Origin: Ceratothoa steindachneri
Taxonomy: Eukaryota > Arthropoda > Malacostraca > Isopoda > Cymothoidae
Direction: 5' to 3'
Length of the DNA stretch: 64,000 nucleotides
NCBI GenBank assembly: GCA_963969495.1
Contig: OZ018324.1
Span: 142,472,355 to 142,536,354, forward strand
The notes under the pieces are model-generated. The model worked only from the letters and a program-made list of their open reading frames with translations, was not told the DNA's origin and did not search any database. Made by a program: the position numbers and the translations under genes. Positions within the stretch are counted from its first letter, which is position 1. Each line of letters starts with the position of its first letter. Shown in pieces: positions 11,860 to 23,215 of the stretch.

Positions 11860-13342
11860 ATGGCTTCGTCAAGAGGAAATTCCGTTAATGATCCAGACAC
11901 GTTCTGCTAAATATGTGGCTGTTACATGCTAGTTCGTCAAAGGCACAATATATCAAACTTTGTGATCTGCACGTATAAGGCATATTTTGATGTTCCTCTT
12001 GGCGAGCAAAATAAAAAGTGGGCCCCACATGCTGCTTGTCATAGTTCTGTGGGACATCTTCCTGAGTGGACAAAAGGAAAGAGAAATGGTCTTCCTTTTG
12101 GAATTCACATGGTGTGGCTAGAGCCAAAGGATCATGCATCGGACTGTTAGTTCCTGCTGGTGAATACTAAAGGGATTGGAAAGAAAAATCGGCACAAGTT
12201 CTACTACCCCAACATTCCCTCGGGGATCCGGCCAGTACCTCATTTTGAGTCTTTTTTAGTTCCGAATTTTAGTGGATATGCTACCTCCAAGGTTGAAAAT
12301 GATTTACCTGATATGGACGTCCACGGAATGGATTCAGATTCTGTAGATTCATCCTCAGATGCTGAATAGTCATTAGCTCTTCAATGGTTCAATCAAGAGG
12401 ATTTGAATGACTTGATATGTGATTTGGCGCTCTCTAAGAAAGCAGCAGAACTCTTAGCCTTCAGGTTGAGTGTAAGACATATGTTCAACAGGTTGGTACG
12501 GGTAGCATATTTCCGAACAAGGGAGAGTACATTTGTTAAGTATTTCTCTGAGGGAAAAAATTTGAATACTGCCATGATGTTCCTGGTCTGTTTACCGAGT
12601 TGGAACTTGGTACCTATAGCCCTGTTGAGTGGATATTCTTTGTGGATAGCTCCAAGCGTAGCTTCAAGTGTGTCCTTTTGTACAATGGCAATGAATTTGG
12701 TTCAGTTCCTCTTGGTCATTCTGTCATTCTGCGAAAACCTCACGATGACATAAGAATGGTTATGGATTTACTTAATTACCATGAATACAATTGGATCATA
12801 TATATAGACCTTAAGATGGTCAACTTCCTCCTTGGCCAGAAGAAGGGATATACAAACTTTGCATGTTATATCTGTATGTGAGACAGTCGAGCCCGTTACA
12901 AAAACTCGTCCCAAAATGATTCGCCAGTTCCAAAAACTTTAGAAGCAGGAATGCCAAACACTGTTAATGAGCCAATCGTAAGTCGAGAGAAGATCGTTTT
13001 CCCTCCTCTTCATCTCAAACTGGGGTTGATGAAGCAGTATTTCAACGCGTTGAGCACTGAGAATGATTGTTTTCAGTACATAGTATCGGCATTTCCTGCT
13101 TTGTCATATGAAAAATTAAAAGAAGGAGTATTTGATGGTCCCCAACTCCGAAGACTTCTGAGTGATTCTAGATTCACGAACAAGGGGAACGCTTCCATCA
13201 GGATTTGATGAGGATGGAAGAAGGCTACCAAGGATACTAGGATAGACACATGATGGCGGACTACTGCTTGACGATTAGAAGAGATAAGCCAGAGAAGACT
13301 TACAAGAGAAAGAGTTACAAACGCAAATCTTTGCCCGATTAA
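11860..13342 (+). pseudogene. Broken copy of uncharacterised multi-copy invertebrate family
   Basis: I recognise this as a protein family seen in many copies in invertebrate genomes but without an assigned function. The N-terminus (MASSRGNSVNDPDTFC, stop, ICGCYM) looks like the first half of a C4 zinc-binding module, with ACHSSVGHL later as the damaged second half. The text then runs through KGIGKKNRHKFYYPNIPS, LALSKKAAELLAFRL, a frameshift near 12571, VDSSKRSFKCVLLYNGN, IDLKMVNFLLGQKKGYTNF and FPPLHLKLGLMKQYFNAL. Defects: in-frame stops at the ICGC block, after DHASDC, after DSSSDAE and at CM-stop-DSR (probable TGG to TGA), one frameshift, and an internal deletion joining SRFTNK directly to a frame reading ERFHQDLMRMEEGYQG. 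The C-terminus (MMADYCLTIRRDKPEKTYKR...) is preserved to the stop at 13340-13342. Whether it is a domesticated or selfish gene is unknown. Confidence 0.6.
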
Positions 13343-14384
13343 ACTCAAGAAGAGGTCCTCCAGCCTAATGTACGGTCATTAATTAATTAACATCTATTTG
13401 ATTACAGTATTTGTAATCCTAATGTGTAATTCAAGTTTCTTCTTATATGCAATAAAATGTCTGTGCAAAAAAACCTGCTATACTATAAATAACGCTAAAG
13501 GAAGTTTCCAAATTTCTTCAGGGCATGCTGATAGGCGTGATGAAATGAAAATTATTGTATAATATTAGTTATTGATATTACGAAAAATCTGATTTCAGAT
13601 TTGATTTCAGTATGCTCGAATTAGTTTGGAAAATGTACTTTTGTCAATTCACCAAATACATTGTTCCGCAGTGTTATCTGCCTGATAACTTGATTTCGAT
13701 ATATCTTTAATTTGGACGGAAATACAATGTATAGCGCACTTCAAGGCAGCCTGCATTTACAGAGCGCATAGCTTTTGTAAAGGAAAAACATGAGTAAAGA
13801 GCTGATTCATTGATCATATACGATGAACGCACCAGGAGTTAGAAAGAGAAATAACATAGAACAGCAGAAATTTCATCCTACATTCCATGAATAACAATCG
13901 AGAAAGCCAATACAATAATAACTCTCCCCTGACTATGAATAAAGGGAAAATGGGGAAGAAACCAGAATCTAGGATTGTCTGATGCAGTTACATATTCAGT
14001 GGAAGAAGAAAGATGTTGCGGTCGATAAGACTTTCTTTGAAATTTCGATGATTTTGGAGTAGTTTCTCTATCGAATAAATCGCCTCTGCAGACCATGCTA
14101 AGATAGGTTAGAATTATAGAATTAATTCTTAGACATGTACCTGTTTGGCTATAAGAGATAATTGGCTATTTGAGATTACACCCAGATTTTTAAAAAGTGA
14201 CAGATAAAGTACTAGATGACAGTTTAACAGAGGTTGGTGAGGGATATACAGTCTACTGAAAAGGCTATGATGAATATGAACGAAAAATCCATAGAGTTGG
14301 CTCTGCCTTACGTAACAAATTACTCGCCAATGTAACAGAACCTCCAGTAGGCATATTCTTAAGATAAGTATAATATAGAAAAGT
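13343..14384. other. AT-rich stretch, no gene seen
   Basis: Nothing recognisable was found. The last 200 bases may belong to the upstream part of the following LINE, but they carry no clear motif. Confidence 0.4.
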
Positions 14385-15029
14385 ATAATATAGATGGAGA
14401 GGTCTGCAACAGAATAAATCAAGCCTCTGTAGGCTTTGGAAACCTGCGCATGACAGTCTCCTTAAACGAGAACCTCAGCCTAAAAGCGAAGATAGGAGTC
14501 TACACTGCTGTATGTATAACTACTACACTCTACGGTGCTGAAACATGGACTGCTTACAGAAGCCATATAAGACAATTGGAACATTTTATATAAGAAATCT
14601 GCAGAAGATTCTCTAGCTAACATGGAGGGACAAAATTACTCATGTAGAATCCTTCGAAGCGCCAGTACAACCTCGATTAAGACCATGTTTGCACAAAAAC
14701 AACTGCGTTGGACTGGACATATAATTCGCATGAGTGATATCCGACTACCTCGACAAATCCTTTATGGACAACTCCCACTGCGACATGGTAGACAAGGTAG
14801 GCCAATAAAACGCTATAAATATCAAGTAAAAGCAACCCCCAAAAAGTGTAATATTGAACCTTTGACTGTGAAAGTCAAAGCCAGTGACCGACCAGCCTGG
14901 AGATCGACGTATATGGAGGGACTGTTGCACCTTGAACAGTCAATCCACAACGAGAGAGAGAGACGAAAAAACAACGGCTTCACAATCCACCAGACCAGCA
15001 GCCAGATAACCGACAGCCACCCTAAATAA
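14385..15029 (+). pseudogene. LINE ORF2 C-terminal region
   Basis: The region after the palm of a non-LTR retrotransposon RT. It reads INQASVGFGNLR, then KIGVYTAVCITTTLYGAETW, a frameshift near 14600, and then an open frame with QLRWTGHIIRMSDIRLPRQI, YGQLPLRHGRQGRPIKRYK and DRPAWRS. These are the standard tail blocks 'YGxExW', 'RWxGHxxRM' and 'GRPxKRYKD' of endonuclease-reverse transcriptase LINEs. The endonuclease and RT palm are absent, so the copy is 5'-truncated, as expected for target-primed insertion. The final 30 codons are charged and lead into a stop at 15027-15029. Confidence 0.75.
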
Positions 15030-15217
15030 ATACGCATAAATTCATCTAAATTTTCATCGAGTTAAGCTTAAGTCGTCTTCGTATTTGAAGGAGAGCCATA
15101 TGAATAAGACCCTTTTAGATAAGAATATATCAGATATAATACAAAATAATTAGCATAGGCATTGAGAATGGACAAGTATTTTTATTTAAGTATTCCTCTT
15201 AGGCTGCAGTGCCCTAA

Positions 15218-15624
15218 CTGAGTTTCTATAGAGCCCATTTAAAGGGGCATCATATTGTAACTAATAATAAAAGTAGTAAAATGTGCTTCTCCACAAAATC
15301 AATAATTGTAAGCATTAAAACAAGGTTTACGTGTCATCTTTACCACCACTTAATATTATAAGGTATATATGCAGCAATGTATTGACCTTAACTTACATAA
15401 GTAAAGACATTTTGTTAGAAGCAATGGTGTAGCTCTCCTTACTTCCTTCATTTACTTTCTGTCTAAGAAAAGCGTACGAATATTAATCATCAGGGCAGAA
15501 ACGTTAAGTTTTCTTTATATCCTGCAACAAAAAGAATGCAAATTCACTGATCAATTTAGAAAAAATTAATTTTTCTAAAAGGTAAAATTTCCCCATATTT
15601 AAATGGGCTCTATGCGATACTGCG
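15218..15624. mobile_element. Candidate piggyBac-type MITE
   Basis: A 407-bp AT-rich unit is bounded by inverted termini. ATAGAGCCCATTTAAA at the left is repeated in inverted orientation at the right as TTTAAATGGGCTCTAT. The outer 10-12 bases also align imperfectly (CTGAGTTTCT against CGCAGTATCGC). The right end is followed by TTAA (15625-15628) and the left preceded by CTAA (15214-15217), one change from TTAA. It has no coding capacity. The TTAA flanks suggest mobilisation by a piggyBac transposase, which is inference. Confidence 0.5.
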
Positions 15625-15628
15625 TTAA

Positions 15629-16795
15629 TTTTTTGATAATTTTGTCTCATTGGATACAATCGCGTAATTACGTATTATTTATAAACTAATATTTTCTCCA
15701 AAGTGAAGATTTAGGGCATAAAAGTGCTTCAACATTTGGAATTTTCATTCAATATTCTTAAAAATATTCTATCAGATATCTTTATTTTAAACTGAGCACA
15801 CTTAATTTAAAGATAGCAAAGGTAAATTAAGAGTATAATATTATTATGTTTAAAATATTTGGAATTTAATTCTAAAAAAAGTAACAATTATTGTGGTGAC
15901 TTTAATTTCGGGAACTTTTAGATCTTCTAAACGGAATTGCGGAATACGAAGGAAATCCTTTAGTATATATAAATGATAAATTCTTGCATTAAGAATATGC
16001 TGGAATTCATTTGGAGAAACAAAAAGAAATAGAACATTATACATCTTATGCAATACAAATAGGAATAGCGATGTGAGCATAACTAGATTTAATATAAATA
16101 TTCCTTAAAATCTTGAGAGAAGTTCTAATTTCATCCTATTATAATAAGGAATGTTTATTAGCGTTTAGAACTTTTAAATTGTCCTATATGTTAAGCAAGG
16201 ATTTCAAGGTCAAATTCATTAGTGTGGATTAAAAATAACCACTCTGACCTCCCCTCCTCAGCCAAATTTATCGGAGACCACGTGCTATGGTATCACGCCA
16301 TGGACGACGTCATTTTGTGTTTAAACATTCTCGAAATTTAGACTTCTGAGCACGTTTTGAAAAAATTTTCCCATCCTGATAACTCGTTCTAATCCCTCCC
16401 CCCCTCGCCGAGTGCAGAGGTGAGAAAGAGCCACGCGGTCTCGCACATGGCTGTTAAATGATAAATCGACTTTGGTTCCGGGTTAAGATATCTGGTGCCT
16501 GTGACTTCTTTCTCCAAACTTCCCATTCCCCTCTAGGTTTGAACATACAAATACTCGGGTTATTCTGTAGTTGAACGTGTTCAGCCCGTACTTTCATATA
16601 ACTTCAGAAAATTGAATATTGCATTATTGACAATTTTATTATAGATAAAAGTATATGCTTACTTTAATAAATTGCTATAATATATCAATTTAAAGTACAT
16701 ACAACATCTAATTTCCCCCCAAAAATTTTTTACTGATCTCTAAATAGATCAGTGAGCGTTAATGGGTTTAATATATAATTACATTTTTTTTTAAA
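15629..16795. other. AT-rich stretch with a GC-richer block
   Basis: A block at about 16240-16570 is clearly GC-richer than its flanks and may be an unrecognised repeat. No coding pattern was seen. Confidence 0.4.
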
Positions 16796-16841
16796 TTAAG
16801 AAGCCTATCTGGCGAATACACACTTGGGCAGACGGCATTTT

Positions 16842-18440
16842 TCATTCGGAGCAGAGCATCCGACGTGGAGTAGAACTTTCCAAAGCTAATTTATCATTTA
16901 CTAATTTCTCCATCAACTTGCACACGCAAGAGTTCAGAGAGATTGGGCGATAACCGACCGGAGAAGAATGATCTCTTCCCGCTTTGCGAAAGGCGAGCAC
17001 AGTAGCGATTTGCCAGGAATCCGAGAGGAGACGCTCCACATAGATTCTGTTGTGCAAATCTTGCAGAGAGGCCATGAGCCACTCATCCAGGTGTCGAAGC
17101 ATGGCGTACGGGACATCGTTCGGACCATGGGCGGTGTCCGTGCACGAAGCAAGAGCGGAACGCAACTGACTCACAGTAAACCTGACGTTGAAGCGTAATC
17201 CCCTTCTGGAGTTAAAGTCCAGCTGGCGGCCTTCTTCGACATCACGACGTGCATTGAATGCTGGCGGAGGAGCATCATGCTAGAGAATGCGGAGAAAGTA
17301 ATCGCAAAGGATTCCGTCAAGTACACCGTGTCCGAGATTGCGATCCCATTTTCCTGGAGAACGAGAGGGGGATCCTGCGAGAACTTGCCCCGAATCCTTT
17401 TGACTCGCTTCCACACCTCTACTAAAGGGGTCTTCCCGTTAAGTGATGACACGTATGCTCGCCAAGAAGAGTGTCTGGCGTGCTTCTTAATTATACTATA
17501 ACCTAGCCCTAACCCGACCAAAGTCACCGACAGTGAAATCGTTCGGATGGCGCGTATAGTGCATGTAGGTATAGCGCTTCTGCTTGAGGGCCGTCTCACA
17601 CTCGGCTGACCACCAAGGGATTGGTCGGCCTGCAAAACGGCCAGACCGTCTAGGAAGAGTAGCTAGGCCCATGGCGATGGGGTTGCCGGAGAAGAACTCA
17701 ACGGCCTCATCTACCGAACTAAATTCCTTCACTGAGATAGAGAATTCAGTCAATTCCTGAAATACAGACCACCGCGCCAGCGCCAAGCACCACTGAGTTG
17801 GACTTTCGGGCGGCTGTGGGCCTCAAAATAATATTTGAATGGGAAAGTGAGCCCTAACTTGGAGGTCATCAACCACTTGCCATTCAAAATAAGGCTGTGC
17901 ATCCGGAGAGCACAAAGATAGATCGCAGGAGGAAAATGAAGCGGTTCTCGATCCATGATACGTAAACTCATTGATATATAGGACACCCATCTCAAGCTTG
18001 TCAATAGGTTCGGCAAGAACTGGACCACGGGGATTGATAGAGTAGTCTCCCAAGATGGAATGTCTTCCGTTTAGATCTCCGAGCAAGAGAAGAGGCCTCG
18101 GCAACCGGGCGCTCTTGGCTGGAAAATGCGTTGAAGGCGTTGTCGAGGACTTATTGGGGGATGTTGGGCTCGTCATGCGAGTCTTTTCCTCCCTCCACCT
18201 CAAAACCTTAGAAGGGCGGGGGAGCTTTGGAGGCGGGGGGGCCTTCTTTTCGAGGATCCACCATCTCCAAGCCACCCAGCCCACCACAGGCGGTGGGTGA
18301 AGGAACGGAAGCTCCTTCTTTGCTGTCCTCCTTTCGGGGAGGCAGCTTTAGGAACCACAGAAGATGGCTGGCGACAAACTTTAGGGGTGTTGCCTCCTAT
18401 AAATATAACGACTCGATGTAGGTGCGTGGCCGTTTCACCT
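16842..18440 (-). pseudogene. LINE ORF2: endonuclease and start of RT
   Basis: Encodes the nicking endonuclease and start of the reverse transcriptase of a LINE. The apurinic-type endonuclease is recognised by LLLLGDLNGRH (near 18060) and DLSLCSP. The usual SDHFPI block reads RAHFPI, so the catalytic Asp is lost. A linker follows (RPIPWWSAECETALKQKR). RT begins with DTAHGPNDVPYAMLRHLDEW and has GYRPISLNSCVCKLMEKLVN, the fingers motifs. The sequence then loses the frame near 16842 and the palm with its YADD motif is not present. At least four frame changes were needed to follow it. The order endonuclease-linker-RT is normal for I/Jockey-group LINEs. Confidence 0.8.
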
Positions 18441-18699
18441 TAAGGGAAATGGTCACGCTGGGGGAAGGCTGGAGAAGACCTGGTTTTAGCTAGGGCTGGG
18501 TGTGGACCCTTTAACCAGGAGAGCGTACGAGCTAGGTAGAACCCACAGAACGATTACGAATGGGCACGGAAATGACCGTCCTCGTAGGCCTGGAAAGACC
18601 AAGAGCAGAGGGTGTCTTTTCTCAATATGTACGCATAGGACGTGTCGGGTAGCGCCGAGCGTGCCAGGACTAATTGATTAGCCTCACGAAATGAGAGAA

Positions 18700-20200
18700 G
18701 CTCCTGAGCCTGAACGGCCAGGATTTCCTTCTCAAGGAGATACGCACCACATTGCTTCGAAGAAGCGGGGTGCAGCTCTCCTCAATTTACCTACTAGGGC
18801 CACACACGTTTTGGACTCATCATGTGTGGCCTTATAGCAACTTCCACAGGTCTTGGGTACCCCGAACTTGCACGACAACAAGAGCGATTAGTATGGCCGA
18901 AGCAGAGGCAGTTATAGCACTTCCACGGTAGTGGCACGAATGCCTTCACGTGGTAGCAATCCCCACAGCCAGGCAGCGACTAAGGGAGCTTATCACAGTC
19001 GAACGTGACAAAGAGTGTAGAGATCAGTCTCGAGGCCGCTCCCTGTTTTCCCTTCACACGTTTCACCTTGACCACCCCATGGTCGGCCAGCTCTAAGGTA
19101 ATATCCTCTATGGACTAGTCCAGGAGTTCCCTCGCATAAACTACTCCTTTCATGAAGTTCGTAGTAGAGTGCGACGTCACAATCACAGGCGTACAATCAA
19201 GTGTCTGAATGGCACTAATCATGGCCGCCTTGGAGGAATTGGCTGTATTCGCTAAAAGGCTCCTGTCCAAGAAACATTTCACCTTCAGCTATCTACCAAT
19301 CATACTAGCTAAAGCTCACCTCTGATGGATCATGTTTCCCTTAGCCAATATGCTGCCAACAGTGGAGTCAATAACCAGGAAGCGTTTGATGCCAGCAGGC
19401 TCTGAATGAGGTGCCCCGATGTAATCGAGGCTCCTCTCCACGCAATAGCACTTTTGTTCTTAGTCAGGGGCTCCGCACCTGGGGGGCAGAGGGGCCGGAT
19501 GTGCCGATCTCGGCTTGGTCGCTTACAAAAGTGTCATCAGACTCATCCGTCCTGGCAGCCTCTGCTGATGGAGAGGAGTCTTGAGTCTTCTTAGATTTTT
19601 TCATGTTTCTCTTTTTTTTAGTAGAGGAGGGCGGGGAGGAACTCGCTTGTCCCATACGCCAGCAAGGTTCTTCTCCGAAATGAAGAAGGTCCTTGTGGCT
19701 GAAGGGGCACCAGTCAGATGAGGAGACCCCTCCCTCCTTGTACTGCCTTGGATACTGTAGCATTTTGAGGATGACCTTGCATAGGTGCGGACTCGAGCCC
19801 CCATGGAAGGCCCTACCGTTTGAGGCTGGGTTGTCTGAAGGACCATGTCTAACTCGGAGGTGGGAGGGAGCTCCAGTTGGCCGTCCACCCTCCAGGACAT
19901 CACAGGTCCAATTAGCAGCGGTGTCACGGGTCGAGTCTGGGTAGGCACAAGTCTTGACCCCTGCTAGGTTTAATATTTTGAGCCATCAGCTCTTTTGAGG
20001 GAAGCAAACCATGGGGCCTGGCCTCCCTCTTTCTCCTCATGGGGTTTGCCCTACCGAGCCGCTTCAAAGGGAAACGTTCGACTATGGGATGCCTGCTAGC
20101 TTTTTTGGCAGTCCCCTTAGAAAGTTAAGGGGTGACTGCCACTGGAAAGCAGGGCAAGGAAGTAAGGGGGAGTCCCTTACACCCGTCGGTGAGGGAAAGG
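18700..20200 (-). pseudogene. LINE ORF1 (Gag-like, zinc knuckle)
   Basis: The nucleic-acid-binding first ORF of the same LINE. It begins with a basic, Ser/Lys-rich segment (TKKKRNMKKSKKTQDSS), then an RRM-like part whose frames include DITLELADHGVVKVKRVKGK and LISTLFVTFDCDKLP. A CCHC knuckle follows: CYNCLCFGHTNRSC at about 18876-18923 has the exact C-x2-C-x4-H-x4-C spacing. Downstream text resembles further knuckles (THDESKTC). The same blocks occur in the second copy (45.4-47.2 kb). Several stops and shifts interrupt it. Confidence 0.7.
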
Positions 20201-20449
20201 AGTAAGCCTCCTCTCCGGTTAAAGAGATTTGAAGGATTCCCTTCGAGAGCAAAGGGCGGAGCCTCTATTTTTTCTGTGCAACTGCCCAAAGGCGGCTCGG
20301 TTGATCATAAGGGGGAAAGGGGAAGCTCTTTATTGGGGGGATTTTCATCATCGGGTATGAACTCCCTATTTTTTCTCCGGCAATCAAACGCTAATCACCC
20401 CTTGCAGTCTTCCGCTCTGCGAGGGGTGCGTATGGGGTAGGCAGTGTCA

Positions 20450-20862
20450 GGTAGTGCCATGTAAACCCACCCCTCCCGCCTCGTGACCTGGCAGCTCTTC
20501 GGCTTGGCGGCTGCACCTTAGGCACTGCGTAAAAAAATTAGATAGTGAAGTGAGAATGGAAAGGAATGTGAGGAAGGTATGGGTGGGGATGAAGCAGGTT
20601 GTTAAAAATCCACCAAATGGAATTCAGGAGTTAGGAAACATTGTCCCCTTCGCCTCCTCAGCCCCGATCATGGATAGTTGGCTGAGAAAATATAGGCTGA
20701 CCAGAGAAAGCTGTGGGAGAGGTTTTAGGGGAAGATTGGAAGTAAGGAGAAATATAGGCTGTCTGAATCAAGAAGCAGAGGCTAGCTGGGGCCGGACGGG
20801 TCGCTGAGTCCCGTCAGCACGGCCGCCATGAAGTCAAATCGCCGCGCCCTTTATGGGGTATA
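20450..20862 (-). promoter_or_regulatory. LINE 5'UTR/internal promoter region, copy 1
   Basis: This non-coding head of the LINE is conserved with 47300-47670 of the second copy. Because LINEs carry their promoter internally at the 5' end, this is the probable promoter region. No specific promoter motif was identified. Confidence 0.5.
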
Positions 20863-23215
20863 AAATATATTTATAAATAAAGGAAATACACATAATCGCA
20901 TTAATTTGATTTTGGTGACATTTTGAAAAATATAATTTAGTATTTACCAAACATCTGAACTGATTTCGTATACAAAGAATCTCATTTTTATAATCTACGT
21001 ACAAAACTCCCATAGACAATTGCATTTACATCTATGTAACAAAATTATGAGACAATGTTATTGAAATGTATTACAGACATTTCTTCCCAAGTTATTCTAA
21101 GTTTGTTCTATTTTATACAAAATAATTTTCTTGTTTTTATAAGAATTATGTTAACATCTATGAAACCTTTAATTAAAGGGGCTGCACAATGAACTAGCCT
21201 TCAATATTGTTGTAAACTATATTTGTCTCCCATATTATTATTTTATAAAATGGTCGCGCATATAGAACGAGATCTTCCGATAAAAGTTACCATCTTGTCG
21301 TACAAATGGGTAATCTCTCCAATTCTTTTGTGGAAGGATTCACCAGTCGGTCACTTTTTAATTTTGCCCCAGAACCTAATAACGTATGATGGTATATTAC
21401 AAGACTTTAAGACATATAATAAAGTATTTATGCCAATGTCAAGTATATACATTAAAATAGCAATGATTCTATACAGGCTGACTGATTTACGCCAGTAGTA
21501 ATCAATCATCATGAAGAATTATTTATATTCAAAACAACACTTTCCCTACGGTTTTAAATAATTACCTTCTTACATTTTACGTGGGATATATGTTCCTTTA
21601 TTCTTTTATATTTTACCATGGAAAATCTTTTTAAAATCGTGATAAAAACTATCTATAGCCTATCTTGCTAAAAATTTCAGAACATTTCCTGAACAAAATC
21701 TAGGAAATTATTTGATATGAGGGACAATGCCAATAACCGTGATAGGATTTACCTCTTTGGACACTTACCTTCTGAACCTGAAAGATTCTAGCTGAATATT
21801 GAATTCATTAGTTTATCAAAGACCAAATTCATGGAAATGGGAAGAAAGCTGATTCATCATTTATGCCACCTTTAAAAATTGCTATTACATTTACCTTTGT
21901 AAACTCCCTATGAAATAATTATGGGGTAATATATATTTTAAAATTTTAAATATGTTTTAAGCGCTCACTTCCTAATCCTTAAAGACGAACTATATAGATT
22001 TTATCTGAAATTGGTGCTCTAAAAATTTTGATTTAGTTCATATAAACACAGGTTATATTTTCTTCTGAGTCATTATGTGAAAGTATAAATCTTCTAAAAC
22101 TTGCTTTAACATGGACAAGTATAACCTTTTAGTTCAATATCAGTAAAAAGTTACAAGGGTCTTGGTTGGAATTATCTTATAAAGCTAAGATATATTTATT
22201 ATCATAAGAAGGGGGCCATCAGGAAAGTAGAGGTCCTTAAGCATACAAAGGAAATCGTCAACGATGACCACAACCAGACGTTGAGGTCCTGAGTTGTCCT
22301 CAATTGATCGATAGGTGTCTGAAACTGTTCCCGTAAGGTTTTTTAAATTATTTGTACTTCGTTAAGTGAGAGACCATCCATAGGGCCCAGAATACCAAAG
22401 AATTATTTTAAAGCTGCCATTCCAGAAGATTTGGGAAACATGAATAAGAATCATGTTCACAGGCACGCTGTTGCTTAAATTACAGCATGTAAGTCATCAG
22501 AGAAACTAAATATATTTTTATTAAAAGCATTTTTACGACATCTACATATTAAAAATCATGTACATCAATTTTATTGTAAATGCATTGTCGTCTTTTATAT
22601 CTTTGTTTTTGAATTTATTATAAATAGTTATTAACTACTTAGCAAAGTATAACTCATCTGCTCTAAAAAAAAATAAAAGTAGAAAACAGGCAGTTTAAAT
22701 CCACCATGACTTAACAGATAAAAGCAAAGGAAAATGTTACCTAAACCAAAATCATAAACTAAATAGGGCAGAGATTTTACAGTAAATTTAAATTTAACAA
22801 GTACAATTTCAATGAATTCCTTTATCATGCAAAAATATCAACTAATCGACCATGATTTATCAAAGGCATAATTTGGCTACTTCAATAAATCCATTTTAGC
22901 CTCCGGGAATAATTCACAAATTGAGTTTCTTCAACTTTTTCGGAAATTGTCAATAATATGGAAAGCTTACTTGAGCAAAGCTCCTTAGTTCCCTACAACT
23001 TCATTATATAATGAGAAATTTCCAACGATTAAGGAACCGTTGGGGGAAGTAGAGAAAGAAGAGACACATACGTAATAGAACTGTTCGAAATGAAATAAGT
23101 GGATGACTTAGGCTTCGCTAGATGGAAGCAAAATATGTATTGAGCTTGAGAGGGTTGGAAAAAGAAGGCAAACAATGAAATGAAGATATTTTTTAGGAAA
23201 GAACAAACTGTGTTT
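20863..23215. other. AT-rich stretch, little recognisable
   Basis: A 91-codon open frame at 21223-21498 (+) is not recognised. A short segment at 22205-22290 (+) reading IRKVEVLKHTKEIVNDDHNQ then TLRS loosely resembles the helix-turn-helix start of another Tc1/mariner transposase, but it is too short to annotate separately. Confidence 0.35.

Larger units (their letters stand above)
16800..20862 (-). mobile_element. RNase H-group LINE, copy 1 (3' part missing)
   Basis: On the minus strand this runs 5'UTR (about 20862-20450), ORF1 (about 20200-18700), then ORF2 with endonuclease and the first part of RT (18440-16842). Its 5' end matches the 5' end of the copy at 44292-47670: shared blocks include GAAGCAGGTTGTTAAAAA, GCTGAGTCCCGTCAGCACGG and AATCGCCGCG. 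The copy stops inside RT near 16800. The RT palm, RNase H and 3' tail are absent. It is higher in GC than its flanks. Confidence 0.8.

Noticed and set aside
19693..20440. Plus-strand open frames of 80-100 codons
   Set aside because: They are antisense to the LINE ORF1 and its 5'UTR.
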